In this document: positions 27,538 to 36,484 of the stretch, one piece after another
Layout of the letters: each line of letters opens with the position of its first letter
Position numbering within the stretch: the stretch's first letter is position 1
Notes under the pieces: generated by a model
Database searches by the model: none
The model's input: only the letters and a program-made list of their open reading frames with translations
Told to the model about the DNA's origin: nothing
Made by a program: the position numbers and the translations under genes
Origin: Bradyrhizobium zhengyangense
GTDB lineage: Bacteria; Pseudomonadota; Alphaproteobacteria; Rhizobiales; Xanthobacteraceae
Reading direction: 5' to 3'
Assembly (NCBI RefSeq): GCF_022012435.1
Contig: NZ_JAKLUA010000003.1
Coordinates: 434,001 to 498,000 of the forward strand
Length of the DNA stretch: 64,000 bases

Positions 27538-28161
27538 TCACTGCCTGCGAAGCAGGCCGTGAGCCGAAAGAGTTTGCTTGAACGTCTCCACGGACGTGTA
27601 GTGATGCGCGAGGAGACCCGCCTGCCGCGCTCCCGCGACATTGGCCGCAAGGTCGTCGACAAAGAGCACATTCTCCGGTTCGACCTCGAGCTCTGAAACG
27701 CAGAGGCGGTAGCAGAGCGGATCGGGCTTCGCCGTCTTGAACTGCGCCGAGGTGTAGATCCTGGAGCCGAACAGCGGCCGCAATTCCGGCAGCAGCGTAT
27801 CGATGTGATCGGCAACCAGCGTGGTATTGTTGGTCAGGATGGCGATATCGACGGTTCGGCGCGAGTCTTCGACAATCTCCAGCATGGCGCAATCGGCCTG
27901 CATCGAGCGGCGTCGCGCCTCCACCCATTCGTCGAGCGACAGCGGATAGCCGATACGCTCGCCGAAGCCGCGCAGATAGGCAGCGCCATCGAGCGTGCCG
28001 GAATCGCCGAGCAGCTCGAAGCCACTGTCCCATATGGCTCGATGAACATATTCGTCTGTCGATCCCGCAAGCTCCGCCAGGCGCGCGATGCGCTTTCCCC
28101 TGTCATAGTCGCAGAGGACATTGTCCATGTCGAAGAGGACGAGCTTGATTTGATCAGTCAC
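27538..28161 (-). CDS. HAD-superfamily hydrolase (IA subgroup)
   Basis: From GTG 28161 the protein has 207 residues starting just before motif I, DMDNVLCDYD (nucleophile and acid Asp). Motif II is ILTNNT, the motif III Lys is in KTAKPDP and motif IV is VLFVDDLAANV. The cap is alpha-helical, as in haloacid dehalogenase/phosphoglycolate phosphatase-like enzymes (variant 3). An open frame reaches ATG 28278, but the extra 39 residues look non-coding. It ends 6 bases from the convergent MFS gene. Substrate unknown. Confidence 0.8.
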   Translation of the reverse strand: MTDQIKLVLFDMDNVLCDYDRGKRIARLAELAGSTDEYVHRAIWDSGFELLGDSGTLDGAAYLRGFGERIGYPLSLDEWVEARRRSMQADCAMLEIVEDSRRTVDIAILTNNTTLVADHIDTLLPELRPLFGSRIYTSAQFKTAKPDPLCYRLCVSELEVEPENVLFVDDLAANVAGARQAGLLAHHYTSVETFKQTLSAHGLLRRQ

Positions 28162-28303
28162 GGCGACACTCTGGACCCGGCCGGTACATCCGGCCGCGAG
28201 CAGAGTGATATCCAACACGCCACCGAGCGCAAGTCCGTCGTCATCGGATGGACGCAGACGCGAAGGTCCTATTGCCACCGCATCCGGCGAAGGAGGAGCG
28301 GGG

Positions 28304-28525
28304 TTAGCCTTCCAGCGTAAACCCGACGCGCAGCGTCACCTGGTAGTGACGCACCGCACCGTTCTCGATGTGGCCGCGGGTCTGCACCACCTCGAACCAT
28401 TTCATCTCGCGGATGGTCTTGGACGCGCGGCTGACTGCGTTCTTGATGGCGTCCTCGATCGAGGACTCGGACGATCCGACCAGCTCCAGGATCTTGTAGA
28501 CATGATCCTTCTCGGCTGTGGGCAT
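28304..28525 (-). CDS. dodecin flavin-binding protein
   Basis: A 73-residue protein matching dodecin: [24 protein letters not shown], the flavin-stacking Trp43 in [13 protein letters not shown] and the C-terminal strand [10 protein letters not shown]. Dodecins form hollow dodecamers that store riboflavin or FMN. The ATG at 28525 follows AAGGGAGGCG at good spacing. It stands alone between the HAD gene and the GT87 gene. Confidence 0.9.
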   Translation of the reverse strand: MPTAEKDHVYKILELVGSSESSIEDAIKNAVSRASKTIREMKWFEVVQTRGHIENGAVRHYQVTLRVGFTLEG

Positions 28526-28662
28526 GGGTGCGCCTCCCTTGGTTGCGGTGCGGCGGGCGCAGGCGCGTGCCTGCGCGCGCCGCCGCATCGCTCCCAATTG
28601 AACGGGGACCACCCTTTCCGGTTCCGTCAGGTTCGATGATCCGCGTGTCGGATCGAGAAGAA

Positions 28663-29919
28663 TTATTTTGCGACGGGTGCGGCCTGCGGCAGGACCGATG
28701 CAGGCTGTGTCCCGCGCCACAGCACCCGCAACAGCAGAACCAGCAGCGCCATCAACGCGAAGCCGCCGAGGGCGGGTGCGAAATGCTGGCTGGGGTCGGC
28801 CTTTTGTCCGAACTGAACGGCGAGCCGTCCCGACTGCAACAGCCCATAGGCGCCTGCGAACAGGATCAGCCCGTACGCCACATCGCGCTCGCGCGAACTC
28901 GCCATCCCCGCGAGATCGGGCAGCGCCAGCGCCAGCCCGATCCCGAGGATCGGCAGGTCGTAATCATAGGCATAGGGGCTGATCATCACCGACACCATCA
29001 CGGTGATGCCGAGTGCGAATTTCAACGATAGGCCGCGGGCCGCGCCGACGAGGACGGCGAGCAAGGCCAGGCCCCCGACGACGACCTGTCCCCAGAAGGC
29101 GGCGCTCGCCGGAAGGCCGGCCTTGTAGAGTGCAGCATAGGTCGAGATCATGCGAAACAACGGGTAGAATCCCTGCTCGAGAAAGCTCGCCGATTCCCTG
29201 ATCGCCCCTAGCCACGCGATCCAGATCTGCCAGCCGAACAGTAACGTGCAGATAAGCGAGCTCGTCACCACCACGACTGCAGCGGTCGCGAGCGCGAGCC
29301 ATCGCCGCGTCGCCAGCAGGTAGACGCCTAGCGCAATGGCAAGGTGCGGCTTGATGACCATGGCGCCGAGTGCGAGGCCGGCGAGCCATTGCCGCCGGTC
29401 GACGTTGAGGCAGACCAGCGCGATCAGCGCGCCGGTGAGAAAGCCGTTCTGTCCGCAGCCGATGGTGATCGCGAGTGCTGGAAACAGGATCACCAGCGCT
29501 AGCGCGAAATTCGTGCCCGAGATCGCGCGCAGCGCCAGAAGATAGAGCGCCAGTGTCGCGGTCGTGAACAGGAGATAGCCGACGCCGACCGGAAGGAACG
29601 CGAACGGCGCGAGCAGGAGACCGTATTGCGGCGGATAGGTCCAGGGCATGAAGCCGGTCACGCCGCCGGCGGCTTCCATCTGCATCTTCAGCAGCGCGTC
29701 GAAATGATAGGCCTGATCGAGATCGCCACGCCAGACGCGCTGCGCGACAATGTGGAAGGCGTCGAAATCGGCGAGCTCGCGATCCGCCCAGCCGCCCCAG
29801 CGCGCGAACCAGAACGTCTTGAACGCCACGATCGCCGCCAGTGCGGCCAGCACGAAGCGCACATAAGTCGTCCGCTTCGACGGCGAGAACCGAACCTGTT
29901 CCAGTGTTTCGGCGAGCAT
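28663..29919 (-). CDS. GT87-family (DUF2029) membrane glycosyltransferase
   Basis: From ATG 29919 the protein has 418 residues and about ten membrane helices. The luminal loop after helix 1 holds [16 protein letters not shown], with the acidic residues expected of GT-C polyprenyl-phosphate-dependent transferases, and [17 protein letters not shown] is a hallmark of the DUF2029/GT87 family. Known members use polyprenyl-phosphate mannose; donor and acceptor here are unknown. It is divergent from the GH16-GH1 pair, which suggests a shared polysaccharide theme. Confidence 0.8.
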   Translation of the reverse strand: MLAETLEQVRFSPSKRTTYVRFVLAALAAIVAFKTFWFARWGGWADRELADFDAFHIVAQRVWRGDLDQAYHFDALLKMQMEAAGGVTGFMPWTYPPQYGLLLAPFAFLPVGVGYLLFTTATLALYLLALRAISGTNFALALVILFPALAITIGCGQNGFLTGALIALVCLNVDRRQWLAGLALGAMVIKPHLAIALGVYLLATRRWLALATAAVVVVTSSLICTLLFGWQIWIAWLGAIRESASFLEQGFYPLFRMISTYAALYKAGLPASAAFWGQVVVGGLALLAVLVGAARGLSLKFALGITVMVSVMISPYAYDYDLPILGIGLALALPDLAGMASSRERDVAYGLILFAGAYGLLQSGRLAVQFGQKADPSQHFAPALGGFALMALLVLLLRVLWRGTQPASVLPQAAPVAK

Positions 29920-30246
29920 GGTGGCGGCGACCTCGAACCTGTCGGATTGGTGGCGGCGTGGGCGGGGTCCGCAGATTTCTGCCAAACTGCCATTGGAGGC
30001 TTAAGGGACAGTAACGAATAGGGAAGGATTTTGGCGGGGGGCGCCCAAATGGCGGAATGGAGGCGCGAGGATCGAGGCCGCTCGTTCGCTGATTTTGTGC
30101 CGAGGTGAAACGATTTTCGGCCGGTTTCTGTGAGGGGGCGCGATGTCTTTTCGAAATCGCCCGCGCGCGTCGGATGGGTGCGCTTGCCGGTTCAGTTAGT
30201 GGCGAGCTAATTTCTGCGAAGTTCCTCATATATTCGATGTACGGCG
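29920..30246. other. divergent intergenic region
   Basis: This 327-base gap separates the GT87 gene from the GH16 gene and must hold both promoters. I see no convincing operator palindrome, terminator, RNA gene or repeat in it; small open frames here have no ribosome site or recognisable sequence. Confidence 0.5.
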
Positions 30247-31248
30247 ATGATCGACCGTGGGACGAAAGGCGCTCTGGCTGCGATCGGTTTGTTGACCTTG
30301 CCGGCGTTGAGTGCCGCGCAGGACGAGCTTGGTGACGCGCCGCGCGGCCTGTCGCTGCAGGTCACCACCGATCCTTCCACGATCGAGTGCCGCAAGCTGG
30401 AAGCAGTCAATACCTCTTCGCTCGAGTTCCTGCCGCTGCATCGGACCTTCAACGACGATTTCGATGAGCATCCGCTCTCGCACGGACGCTGGGTGCCGCA
30501 TTATGCTGGCGGCGCCGCTTGGCCGGACGCCCGCTATTGGGGCGGCGATGGCTCCGACTTCAAGCGCAAGACCAGCGCCAATGGCGAACAGCAGATCTAT
30601 GTCGATCCGCGCTACGCCGGGCGTGCGGGGGTGCCGCTCGGGCTCGATCCGTTCAAGGTCACGAACGGCGTGCTGTCGATCGTCGCCAGCCGCACGCCAC
30701 CGGAACTGAAGCCAGTTCTTTTCAACAACGAGTACATCTCGGGAGTCCTGACGACGCAGGGCACGTTCGCGCAGAAGCACGGCTATTTCGAAATCCGTGC
30801 CAAGGTGCCGGTCGGCCACGCGGTGTGGCCGGCGTTCTGGATGCTGGCGGATGACGGCGGCTGGCCGCCGGAGGTCGACGTGCTGGAAGGCCGTGGCGAG
30901 AGGCCTGGCGATCTCGTCATGACCACGCATTGGCGGATTCCGTCGACCCAGAAGATCCAGTCTTGCGGCTTCGATTTTGCGGTCGGCGATGCTTCGCGCG
31001 CATTCCACAATTACGGTGTACTGTGGGAGGAGGATCGCCTGGTCTATTTCATAGACCGCAGGCCGGTCTCCGATATCAAGGTGCCGATCGGCTTCGACGA
31101 TCCCATGTACATGATTGTCAATCTCGCGATCGGATCAAAATTCTTTCCCGGGGTCAGCCCGGTCGATGCGGAATCGCCCGAGAGCGTCGCGTTCGAGATC
31201 GACCGGATTTCCGCCTATCAGATCGATGTGGAGCAGGCGCGGAGATAG
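30247..31248 (+). CDS. secreted glycoside hydrolase family 16 protein (endo-beta-glucanase type)
   Basis: A 333-residue protein with a signal peptide (residues 1-24, ending SAA). The GH16 active site E-x-D-x-x-E is Glu209-Val-Asp211-Val-Leu-Glu214, preceded by the substrate-cleft segment GHAVWPAFWML. GH16 enzymes cleave beta-1,3 or beta-1,3/1,4-glucans or galactans by retention; specificity is not readable here. Upstream of the domain are ~65 residues without assignment. The stop is 2 bases from the GH1 gene, so the two enzymes are made together. Confidence 0.85.
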   Translation: MIDRGTKGALAAIGLLTLPALSAAQDELGDAPRGLSLQVTTDPSTIECRKLEAVNTSSLEFLPLHRTFNDDFDEHPLSHGRWVPHYAGGAAWPDARYWGGDGSDFKRKTSANGEQQIYVDPRYAGRAGVPLGLDPFKVTNGVLSIVASRTPPELKPVLFNNEYISGVLTTQGTFAQKHGYFEIRAKVPVGHAVWPAFWMLADDGGWPPEVDVLEGRGERPGDLVMTTHWRIPSTQKIQSCGFDFAVGDASRAFHNYGVLWEEDRLVYFIDRRPVSDIKVPIGFDDPMYMIVNLAIGSKFFPGVSPVDAESPESVAFEIDRISAYQIDVEQARR

Positions 31249-31250
31249 CG

Positions 31251-32732
31251 ATGCCGATCGACGTCTCACGGCGCGATTTTGCAAAACTTGCGGGCCTGGC
31301 CGCGCTTGGCACAGCGACGGGCGCCAGAACTGCGGAGCAGGAAAAGGCTGCAGGGAATGAAACATCCGCTTCGGTTGAGCGCGGCGGGCCTTTCCCGAAG
31401 GGCTTCTTGTGGGGCACGGCGACCTCGTCCTACCAGATCGAAGGTGCGGTCGACGAAGATGGCCGCGGCAAGTCGATCTGGGACACTTTCAGCCACACGC
31501 CGGGCAAGATCGAGGATGGTTCCACCGGTGACCGCGCCAATGAGCACTATCGCCGCTACAAGGAAGACGTCGCGCTGATCAAGGCGCTAGGTGTCAAGGC
31601 TTACCGCTTCTCGATTGCATGGTCGCGCGTGTTTCCCGATGGATCGGGGCAGCCCAATCCAAAAGGACTCGACTTCTACAACCGTCTCGTCGACGAGCTG
31701 CTTGCAAGTGGCATCGAGCCCTATGCGACGCTTTACCACTGGGACCTGCCACAAGCGCTGCAGGATCGTGTCGGCGGATGGTCGTCGCGTGATACGTCAA
31801 AAGCGTTTGCCGATTTCGCCGGCTACGTCGCTGCGCGCCTGACCGATCGCGTCAAGAACATTTTTACTGTAAACGAGGTCGGACGCTTCGTGAACTTCGG
31901 CTATGGCTGGGGCATCGACGCGCCCGGCCTCAAGCTGCCGACCGCGCAGCTCAACCAGGCGCGCCATCACGTCGCGCTGGCGCATGGGCTTGCCGTGCAG
32001 GCGATCCGCGCCTCCGGACGCGCCGGCACCCGCGTGGGCGCAGCCGAGAACATCGCGGCATGCGTGCCGGCGATCGCGACACCGGAAAACATCCGCGCCG
32101 CCGAGATCGCAACACGCGAGCTCAACGCCGGCTTCCTCGGCGTGGTGCTGGAGGGCAAGTACACTGACGGTTTCCTCGCTTATGCCGGTGCCGACGCGCC
32201 GAAGTTCACGGCGGAGGAATTGAAGATCATCGGAACGCCGAATGATTTCGTCGGACTCAATATCTACGCGCCGCAATTCTACGTCACCGCCTCCGATCGC
32301 GCGCCGGGCTTCCATGTGCTGCCGTTCCCGACCTCGTTCCCCCACATGAATTCGGAATGGCTGCGGGTCGGCCCCGAAGTAATCTACTGGGCCCCGCGCC
32401 TCGCCGCGAAGATTTGGAACATCGAGAACATCTACATCAGCGAGAACGGTACCTCGTCCGAGGACAGGATTTCCGCCGACGGCCAGATCTACGACCTCGA
32501 CCGCATCATGTTCCTGCGCAACTATCTGACCCAGATGCAGCGCGCCATCGCCGAAGGCGTTCCGATCCGCGGCTATTTCCTGTGGAGCCTGATGGACAAT
32601 TTCGAGTGGATTTTCGGCTACGGCAAGCGCTTCGGCCTTTACCGGGTCGACTTCGAGACGCAGGCGAGGGTGCCGAAGCTGAGCGCGGCCTTCTATCGGG
32701 ACGTGGTGGCGAGCAACGCGATCGGGGCGTGA
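31251..32732 (+). CDS. Tat-exported glycoside hydrolase family 1 beta-glucosidase
   Basis: ATG 31251 follows GGAG and gives 493 residues. Residues 6-27 form a twin-arginine signal (SRRDFAKLAGLAALGTATGA). The GH1 barrel starts at FPKGFLWGTATSSYQIEG; acid/base Glu209 lies in TVNEV (most homologues have Asn-Glu-Pro) and the nucleophile is Glu398 in ISENG. GLYRVDF and FLWSLMDNFEW are further hallmarks. It probably finishes digestion of oligosaccharides made by the GH16 enzyme, in the periplasm. Most bacterial GH1 enzymes are cytosolic, so export is notable. Confidence 0.88.
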   Translation: MPIDVSRRDFAKLAGLAALGTATGARTAEQEKAAGNETSASVERGGPFPKGFLWGTATSSYQIEGAVDEDGRGKSIWDTFSHTPGKIEDGSTGDRANEHYRRYKEDVALIKALGVKAYRFSIAWSRVFPDGSGQPNPKGLDFYNRLVDELLASGIEPYATLYHWDLPQALQDRVGGWSSRDTSKAFADFAGYVAARLTDRVKNIFTVNEVGRFVNFGYGWGIDAPGLKLPTAQLNQARHHVALAHGLAVQAIRASGRAGTRVGAAENIAACVPAIATPENIRAAEIATRELNAGFLGVVLEGKYTDGFLAYAGADAPKFTAEELKIIGTPNDFVGLNIYAPQFYVTASDRAPGFHVLPFPTSFPHMNSEWLRVGPEVIYWAPRLAAKIWNIENIYISENGTSSEDRISADGQIYDLDRIMFLRNYLTQMQRAIAEGVPIRGYFLWSLMDNFEWIFGYGKRFGLYRVDFETQARVPKLSAAFYRDVVASNAIGA

Positions 32733-32745
32733 GGCGGCGCAAGCC

Positions 32746-33303
32746 CTACGGATCCAGCTCCGTATCCCAGTAGAGGTAGTCCAGCCAGCTGTCGTGCAGA
32801 TAGTTCGGCGGGAACAGGCGACCGTTGCGGTGGAGCTGGTGCACGGTCGGTGCGAACGCGTTCTGGCGCGGAAACATCTTTGCCTGAGCCGGCGTGAGAT
32901 TGCCCTTGCGCAAATTACAGGGCGAGCACGCCGCGACCACGTTCTCCCAGGTGGTCTGGCCGCCTTTGCTGCGCGGGATGATGTGATCGAAGGTGAGGTC
33001 TTCCGGCGAACCGCAATATTGGCAGGCGAAACGATCGCGCAAGAAGACGTTGAACCGGGTGAAGGCGGGATGCGTGGTCGGCTTGACGAAGGATTTGAGC
33101 GAAACCACGCTCGGCAGCTGCATTTGCAGCGTGGGACTGTGAACCGCCTGGTCGTAATGCGCTACGATATTGACGCGGTCGAGGAACACCGCCTTGATCG
33201 CGTCCTGCCACGACCACAGAGACAGTGGGTAGTAACTCAGCGGCCGGAAGTCCGCGTTCAGGACCAGCACCGGCCAACTGCCTTGCGAGACATGTGCGTT
33301 CAA
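32746..33303 (-). CDS. HNH endonuclease family protein
   Basis: The 185-residue protein has a zinc-bound HNH core: CQYCG and CSPCN supply four cysteines, DHIIPRSKGG gives the catalytic His-His region and the N/H follow in WENVVAAC. The N-terminal half (VLVLNADFRPLSYYPLSLWSW) is that of a widespread stand-alone bacterial HNH family. There is no sign of an intron, intein or mobile context, so a housekeeping nucleic-acid role is likelier. It converges with the GH1 gene, 13 bases apart. Confidence 0.85.
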   Translation of the reverse strand: MNAHVSQGSWPVLVLNADFRPLSYYPLSLWSWQDAIKAVFLDRVNIVAHYDQAVHSPTLQMQLPSVVSLKSFVKPTTHPAFTRFNVFLRDRFACQYCGSPEDLTFDHIIPRSKGGQTTWENVVAACSPCNLRKGNLTPAQAKMFPRQNAFAPTVHQLHRNGRLFPPNYLHDSWLDYLYWDTELDP

Positions 33304-33517
33304 GTAACGCTCCCGGCCTCCAATATACGCTGCGAAGCAGCATGTACTGACATACTACATGCAGCGTGACGGGATTGTGAAGCCCGTTGAGCGACTTATT
33401 CAGGCGCATGCAATGCGGCGGCAGGGTGGCAAACGCCCAGAAACGCCGCGATTTTGGCACGGGGGGCGGCAGGGAGCCGGCGCGGAACAGGCCTTCTGTT
33501 GGGCTTTGCGGCAGCAG

Positions 33518-34495
33518 TTACTCCGACACCCTTTCCAGCTTCTGCAAGCACCGCGTCGCGCGCACCTCTGCGGGCATGTCTTGGTCTCCAAAGCTGGCCT
33601 TCCAATTGGTGACGCCGACTTCGCCGAGGTAGATGTCGCCTCTCGAATCAAGTGCGAGGCCGTGCGGCGCCAAGAACTTCCCGCTGGAAACGCCCGGGCC
33701 TTTCTCGCCGCCGAGCCGCGCGATGCGCCTTCCCTTGGCGTCGACGATCGAGAGCCGCGGGCCGAGATTGGGAACATGGCGGTTGACGTCGAGGCCGGGG
33801 CCGAGCTCGCCGATCACGAAGGTCGGGCTCTTGCGCCCGCCGCAACAGCACAGCGCACAGGGTCGATGCAGATTGTTCCATTGCGTCTCGTATTTGCCCT
33901 CGCCATCGAACACCTGCACGCGATGGTTCTCGCGGTCGGCGACATAGACCCAGCCGTCGGCGTCGGTCGCAATATTGTGCACGATGTTGAACTGGCCGGG
34001 GTCGGTGCCGGGCTCACCCCAGCTCTTCATCAGCTTGCCGTCCGGCGTATATTTGTGCACCCGCGCATTGCCGTAGCCGTCGGAGACGTAGATCTCGCCC
34101 TTCGGCGACAGCGCGGTGTGGGTGCAGCGGTGGAACGGCTCGCCGCTCATGAAGGGCGCCGGCTTTTTGGGGATACCGATCGTCAGCAGCACCTTGCCGT
34201 CGGTGGTGCATTTGCGCACGGTGTGGTCGCCGTCGTCGGTGCAGTAGAGATTGTCGTCGGCATCGATATGCAGGCCATGCGCGCGCGAGAACAGGCCTTC
34301 GCCAAAGCTGCGCAAGAAATTGCCTTCGCGGTCGAGCACCACCATCGGATGTTCGCCGCGGTTGAAGACGTAGACGTGGTCCTTGCTGTCGACCGCGACC
34401 GAAGCGACGTCACTCAGCTGCCAGCCATCGGGAAGTTTCGCAAAGTTTTCGACGACGCGGTAGCGGTGCTCGCCGGTGCCGAGAATGGCTGGCAT
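33518..34495 (-). CDS. NHL-repeat beta-propeller protein, peptidyl-alpha-hydroxyglycine lyase-like
   Basis: A 325-residue protein of about six NHL repeats, seen as HVYVFNRGEHPMVVLD, NLYCTDDGDHTVRKC, EIYVSDGYGNARVHKY and WVYVADRENHRVQVFD. The arrangement resembles the amidating-lyase (PAL) propeller, and the His/Tyr residues of the repeats could bind metal. No signal peptide is seen. A cysteine cluster (PCALCCCGG, about residue 217) is unusual. It is upstream of a dispersed repeat and on the same strand as the flavin monooxygenase gene. True reaction unknown. Confidence 0.72.
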   Translation of the reverse strand: MPAILGTGEHRYRVVENFAKLPDGWQLSDVASVAVDSKDHVYVFNRGEHPMVVLDREGNFLRSFGEGLFSRAHGLHIDADDNLYCTDDGDHTVRKCTTDGKVLLTIGIPKKPAPFMSGEPFHRCTHTALSPKGEIYVSDGYGNARVHKYTPDGKLMKSWGEPGTDPGQFNIVHNIATDADGWVYVADRENHRVQVFDGEGKYETQWNNLHRPCALCCCGGRKSPTFVIGELGPGLDVNRHVPNLGPRLSIVDAKGRRIARLGGEKGPGVSSGKFLAPHGLALDSRGDIYLGEVGVTNWKASFGDQDMPAEVRATRCLQKLERVSE

Positions 34496-34544
34496 GGGTG
34501 GCCCTTCCTTCAGTTGTCTCTGTTGCGCTTGTCTGTATCCACAT

Positions 34545-34624
34545 CGTCATTGCGAGCGCAGCGAAGAGATCCAGACTGTCTCCGCGGAAAGATGCTGGAT
34601 CGCCTCGCTGCGCTCGCAATGACG
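34545..34624. repeat. dispersed inverted repeat (CGTCATTGCGAGCGCAGCGA family)
   Basis: A perfect 20-bp inverted repeat, CGTCATTGCGAGCGCAGCGA at 34545-34564 and its complement at 34605-34624, separated by 40 bases containing GATCCAG/CTGGATC. It fills the gap between the NHL gene and the flavin monooxygenase gene and is a familiar intergenic element of Bradyrhizobium-like genomes. Confidence 0.78.
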
Positions 34625-34631
34625 AATGGGC

Positions 34632-36407
34632 TTAAGCTGTCCCCACCTCACGTCCCAAAATCCCTTCCTCGATCGCCTTGATCCGGAGCGCGAGGAATTT
34701 CGAGTTGATCCGGCATTGCGCCAGGCTACCGGCGATGAACCACAGGCCGGGCTGCTTCGTGCGCGCATACATGTTGCGCAGCTCAAAGCCGTCGCCAAAG
34801 CCCCAGACCGGGCCGATGCGGTCGGCGACGCCATCGCCGAACAGCTTTCGCACCAGGTATTCCTGCGGCTTGTAGCCGGTGGAGAGCACGATCAGATCGG
34901 CTGCGACGGCCGAGCCGTCCTTCATCTGCGCGCCGCCTTCCGTGAAGCTCTCGATGTCCTCGAACTGCTTCAGCTTGATCGCGCCTTCGACGATCAGGTT
35001 GGAGCAGCCGACGTTGAAATAATAGCCGCCGCCGCGGGTCAGGTACTTGAACTGCCAGCCGGTGCCGCCCTCGCCGAAGTCGAGCTTGAAGCCGACGCGG
35101 CGAAGGCCGTCGAGCAGGTCCTTGTCGAGCTCCTTCGACTGCTCGGTCAGCATCACATGGGTCTTTTTCGCCAGCGGCGTCGGCATTGACGCGGCGATCA
35201 GATCGTTGTCCTCCAGCGTGCCGTCATTGTAGGTCGCGTAGGCCAGTTGCGCCGACGGCTCGATATTGGTGACCAGCGTCGGCGATCGCTGCACCAGCGT
35301 CACCTCAGCGCCGCTGGAATAGAGATCCTGCGCGATGTCATGGCCGCTGTTGCCGGTGCCGATGACGATGGCGCGCTTGCCTGTCCAGTTCTCGCCGTCT
35401 TCATAGCGGCTCGAATGCAGTAGCGTGCCCTTGAAACGATCGAGCGTCGGAATGTCAGGGATGTTGGCGATGCCGCTGACGCCGGTCGCCATGATCACGT
35501 GGCGCGGGTGCATGGTGCGCTCGCTGCCGTCGGCGCGGCGCAGCGTCACCGTCCAGTGATCCCCGGCCTCATCATAGGCGCCGCCCTCGAACTCAGCGCC
35601 GGTCCAGAAGTTGAGCTCCATGGCATCGACATAAGCCTCGAACCAGTTCGCGAGCTTGTCCTTGGGGATGTAGGTCGGCCAGCTCGGCGGAAACGGCATA
35701 TAGGGCATGTGATTGACCTGCACCTGATTGTGCAGGGTCAGCGCGTGATAGCGCTTCCTCCAGGTATCGCCGATCCGCGCCCCGCGATCGACGATCAGCG
35801 TGTCGATCTGCAACTGCTTCAGCCGCGCGGCGATCGCAAGCCCGGCCTGGCCGCCGCCGACCACCAGCGCGACTGGCTCGCGATCGGCATAGTCGCGCGA
35901 GGCGTTGCGCTGATCGAGCCAGTTCGGTCCGCGGAAATCGCGCGAATAGGCTTGTCCTCGCGGCCGCGAGGTGCCGAGCTGTTCCTCGAATCCTTTGAGC
36001 TCCTCGAGCGCGGTGAGCAGTGTCCACGCCTTCAGCCGGTCGCCGTCGGCGATATCGGGCACGAGCCGCAGGATGCCGCTGCCGCGGCCGAGCGCGGTCT
36101 CGAAACTGAAGATGGTCTCGATAGTGTTGGTGCCGGCGCGCGTCACCCAGCGCGGCGCTGCGCGGTTTGGCGCGATCTTGAAACTGCGCGGCGCCGCGTT
36201 GAGTGAAAGTGCGGCCAGCGCCCGTACGATCCCATCGCGACCGGCGAGCGTTTGCAGGTTCCAGCTTAGCGCCAGCGCGTCGCGCCAAAAGCAGTCAGCG
36301 AGGAAGAGACGGTCGAGCGCGGCGCGATCGGGCTGGCCCAGCGCGCGCTCGAATTCATCGAGCCAGGCTTGCGCGGACACGGCCATATCCTTCGTGCGAT
36401 CCAGCAT
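34632..36407 (-). CDS. flavin-containing monooxygenase-like protein with N-terminal NTF2-like domain
   Basis: The 591-residue protein begins with ~140 residues of NTF2/SnoaL-like fold (DEFERALGQPDRAALDRLF) and continues as an FAD/NADPH monooxygenase. GGGQAGLAIAARLKQL (about 184-199) binds FAD, GTGNSGHDIAQDLYSSG is the NADPH site, and ATGVSGIANIPDIP plus LSTGYKP are family markers. It probably oxygenates a lipophilic or heteroatom-containing substrate. ATG 36407 is accepted as start because the NTF2 domain begins directly; the fused N-terminal domain is usual in one FMO subgroup. Confidence 0.82.
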   Translation of the reverse strand: MLDRTKDMAVSAQAWLDEFERALGQPDRAALDRLFLADCFWRDALALSWNLQTLAGRDGIVRALAALSLNAAPRSFKIAPNRAAPRWVTRAGTNTIETIFSFETALGRGSGILRLVPDIADGDRLKAWTLLTALEELKGFEEQLGTSRPRGQAYSRDFRGPNWLDQRNASRDYADREPVALVVGGGQAGLAIAARLKQLQIDTLIVDRGARIGDTWRKRYHALTLHNQVQVNHMPYMPFPPSWPTYIPKDKLANWFEAYVDAMELNFWTGAEFEGGAYDEAGDHWTVTLRRADGSERTMHPRHVIMATGVSGIANIPDIPTLDRFKGTLLHSSRYEDGENWTGKRAIVIGTGNSGHDIAQDLYSSGAEVTLVQRSPTLVTNIEPSAQLAYATYNDGTLEDNDLIAASMPTPLAKKTHVMLTEQSKELDKDLLDGLRRVGFKLDFGEGGTGWQFKYLTRGGGYYFNVGCSNLIVEGAIKLKQFEDIESFTEGGAQMKDGSAVAADLIVLSTGYKPQEYLVRKLFGDGVADRIGPVWGFGDGFELRNMYARTKQPGLWFIAGSLAQCRINSKFLALRIKAIEEGILGREVGTA

Positions 36408-36484
36408 GCGCGACCTCGTGGCCGTCTTCGCGGCGTTTCCTCTGAGGTGGACGCTATACTGGTTCGACCGGTGTCAAAAGCGCT

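Noticed and set aside
32746..33303. HNH nuclease as part of a mobile element or defence island
   Set aside because: The protein matches a stand-alone chromosomal HNH family and there are no integrase, toxin, methylase or repeat signs around it.
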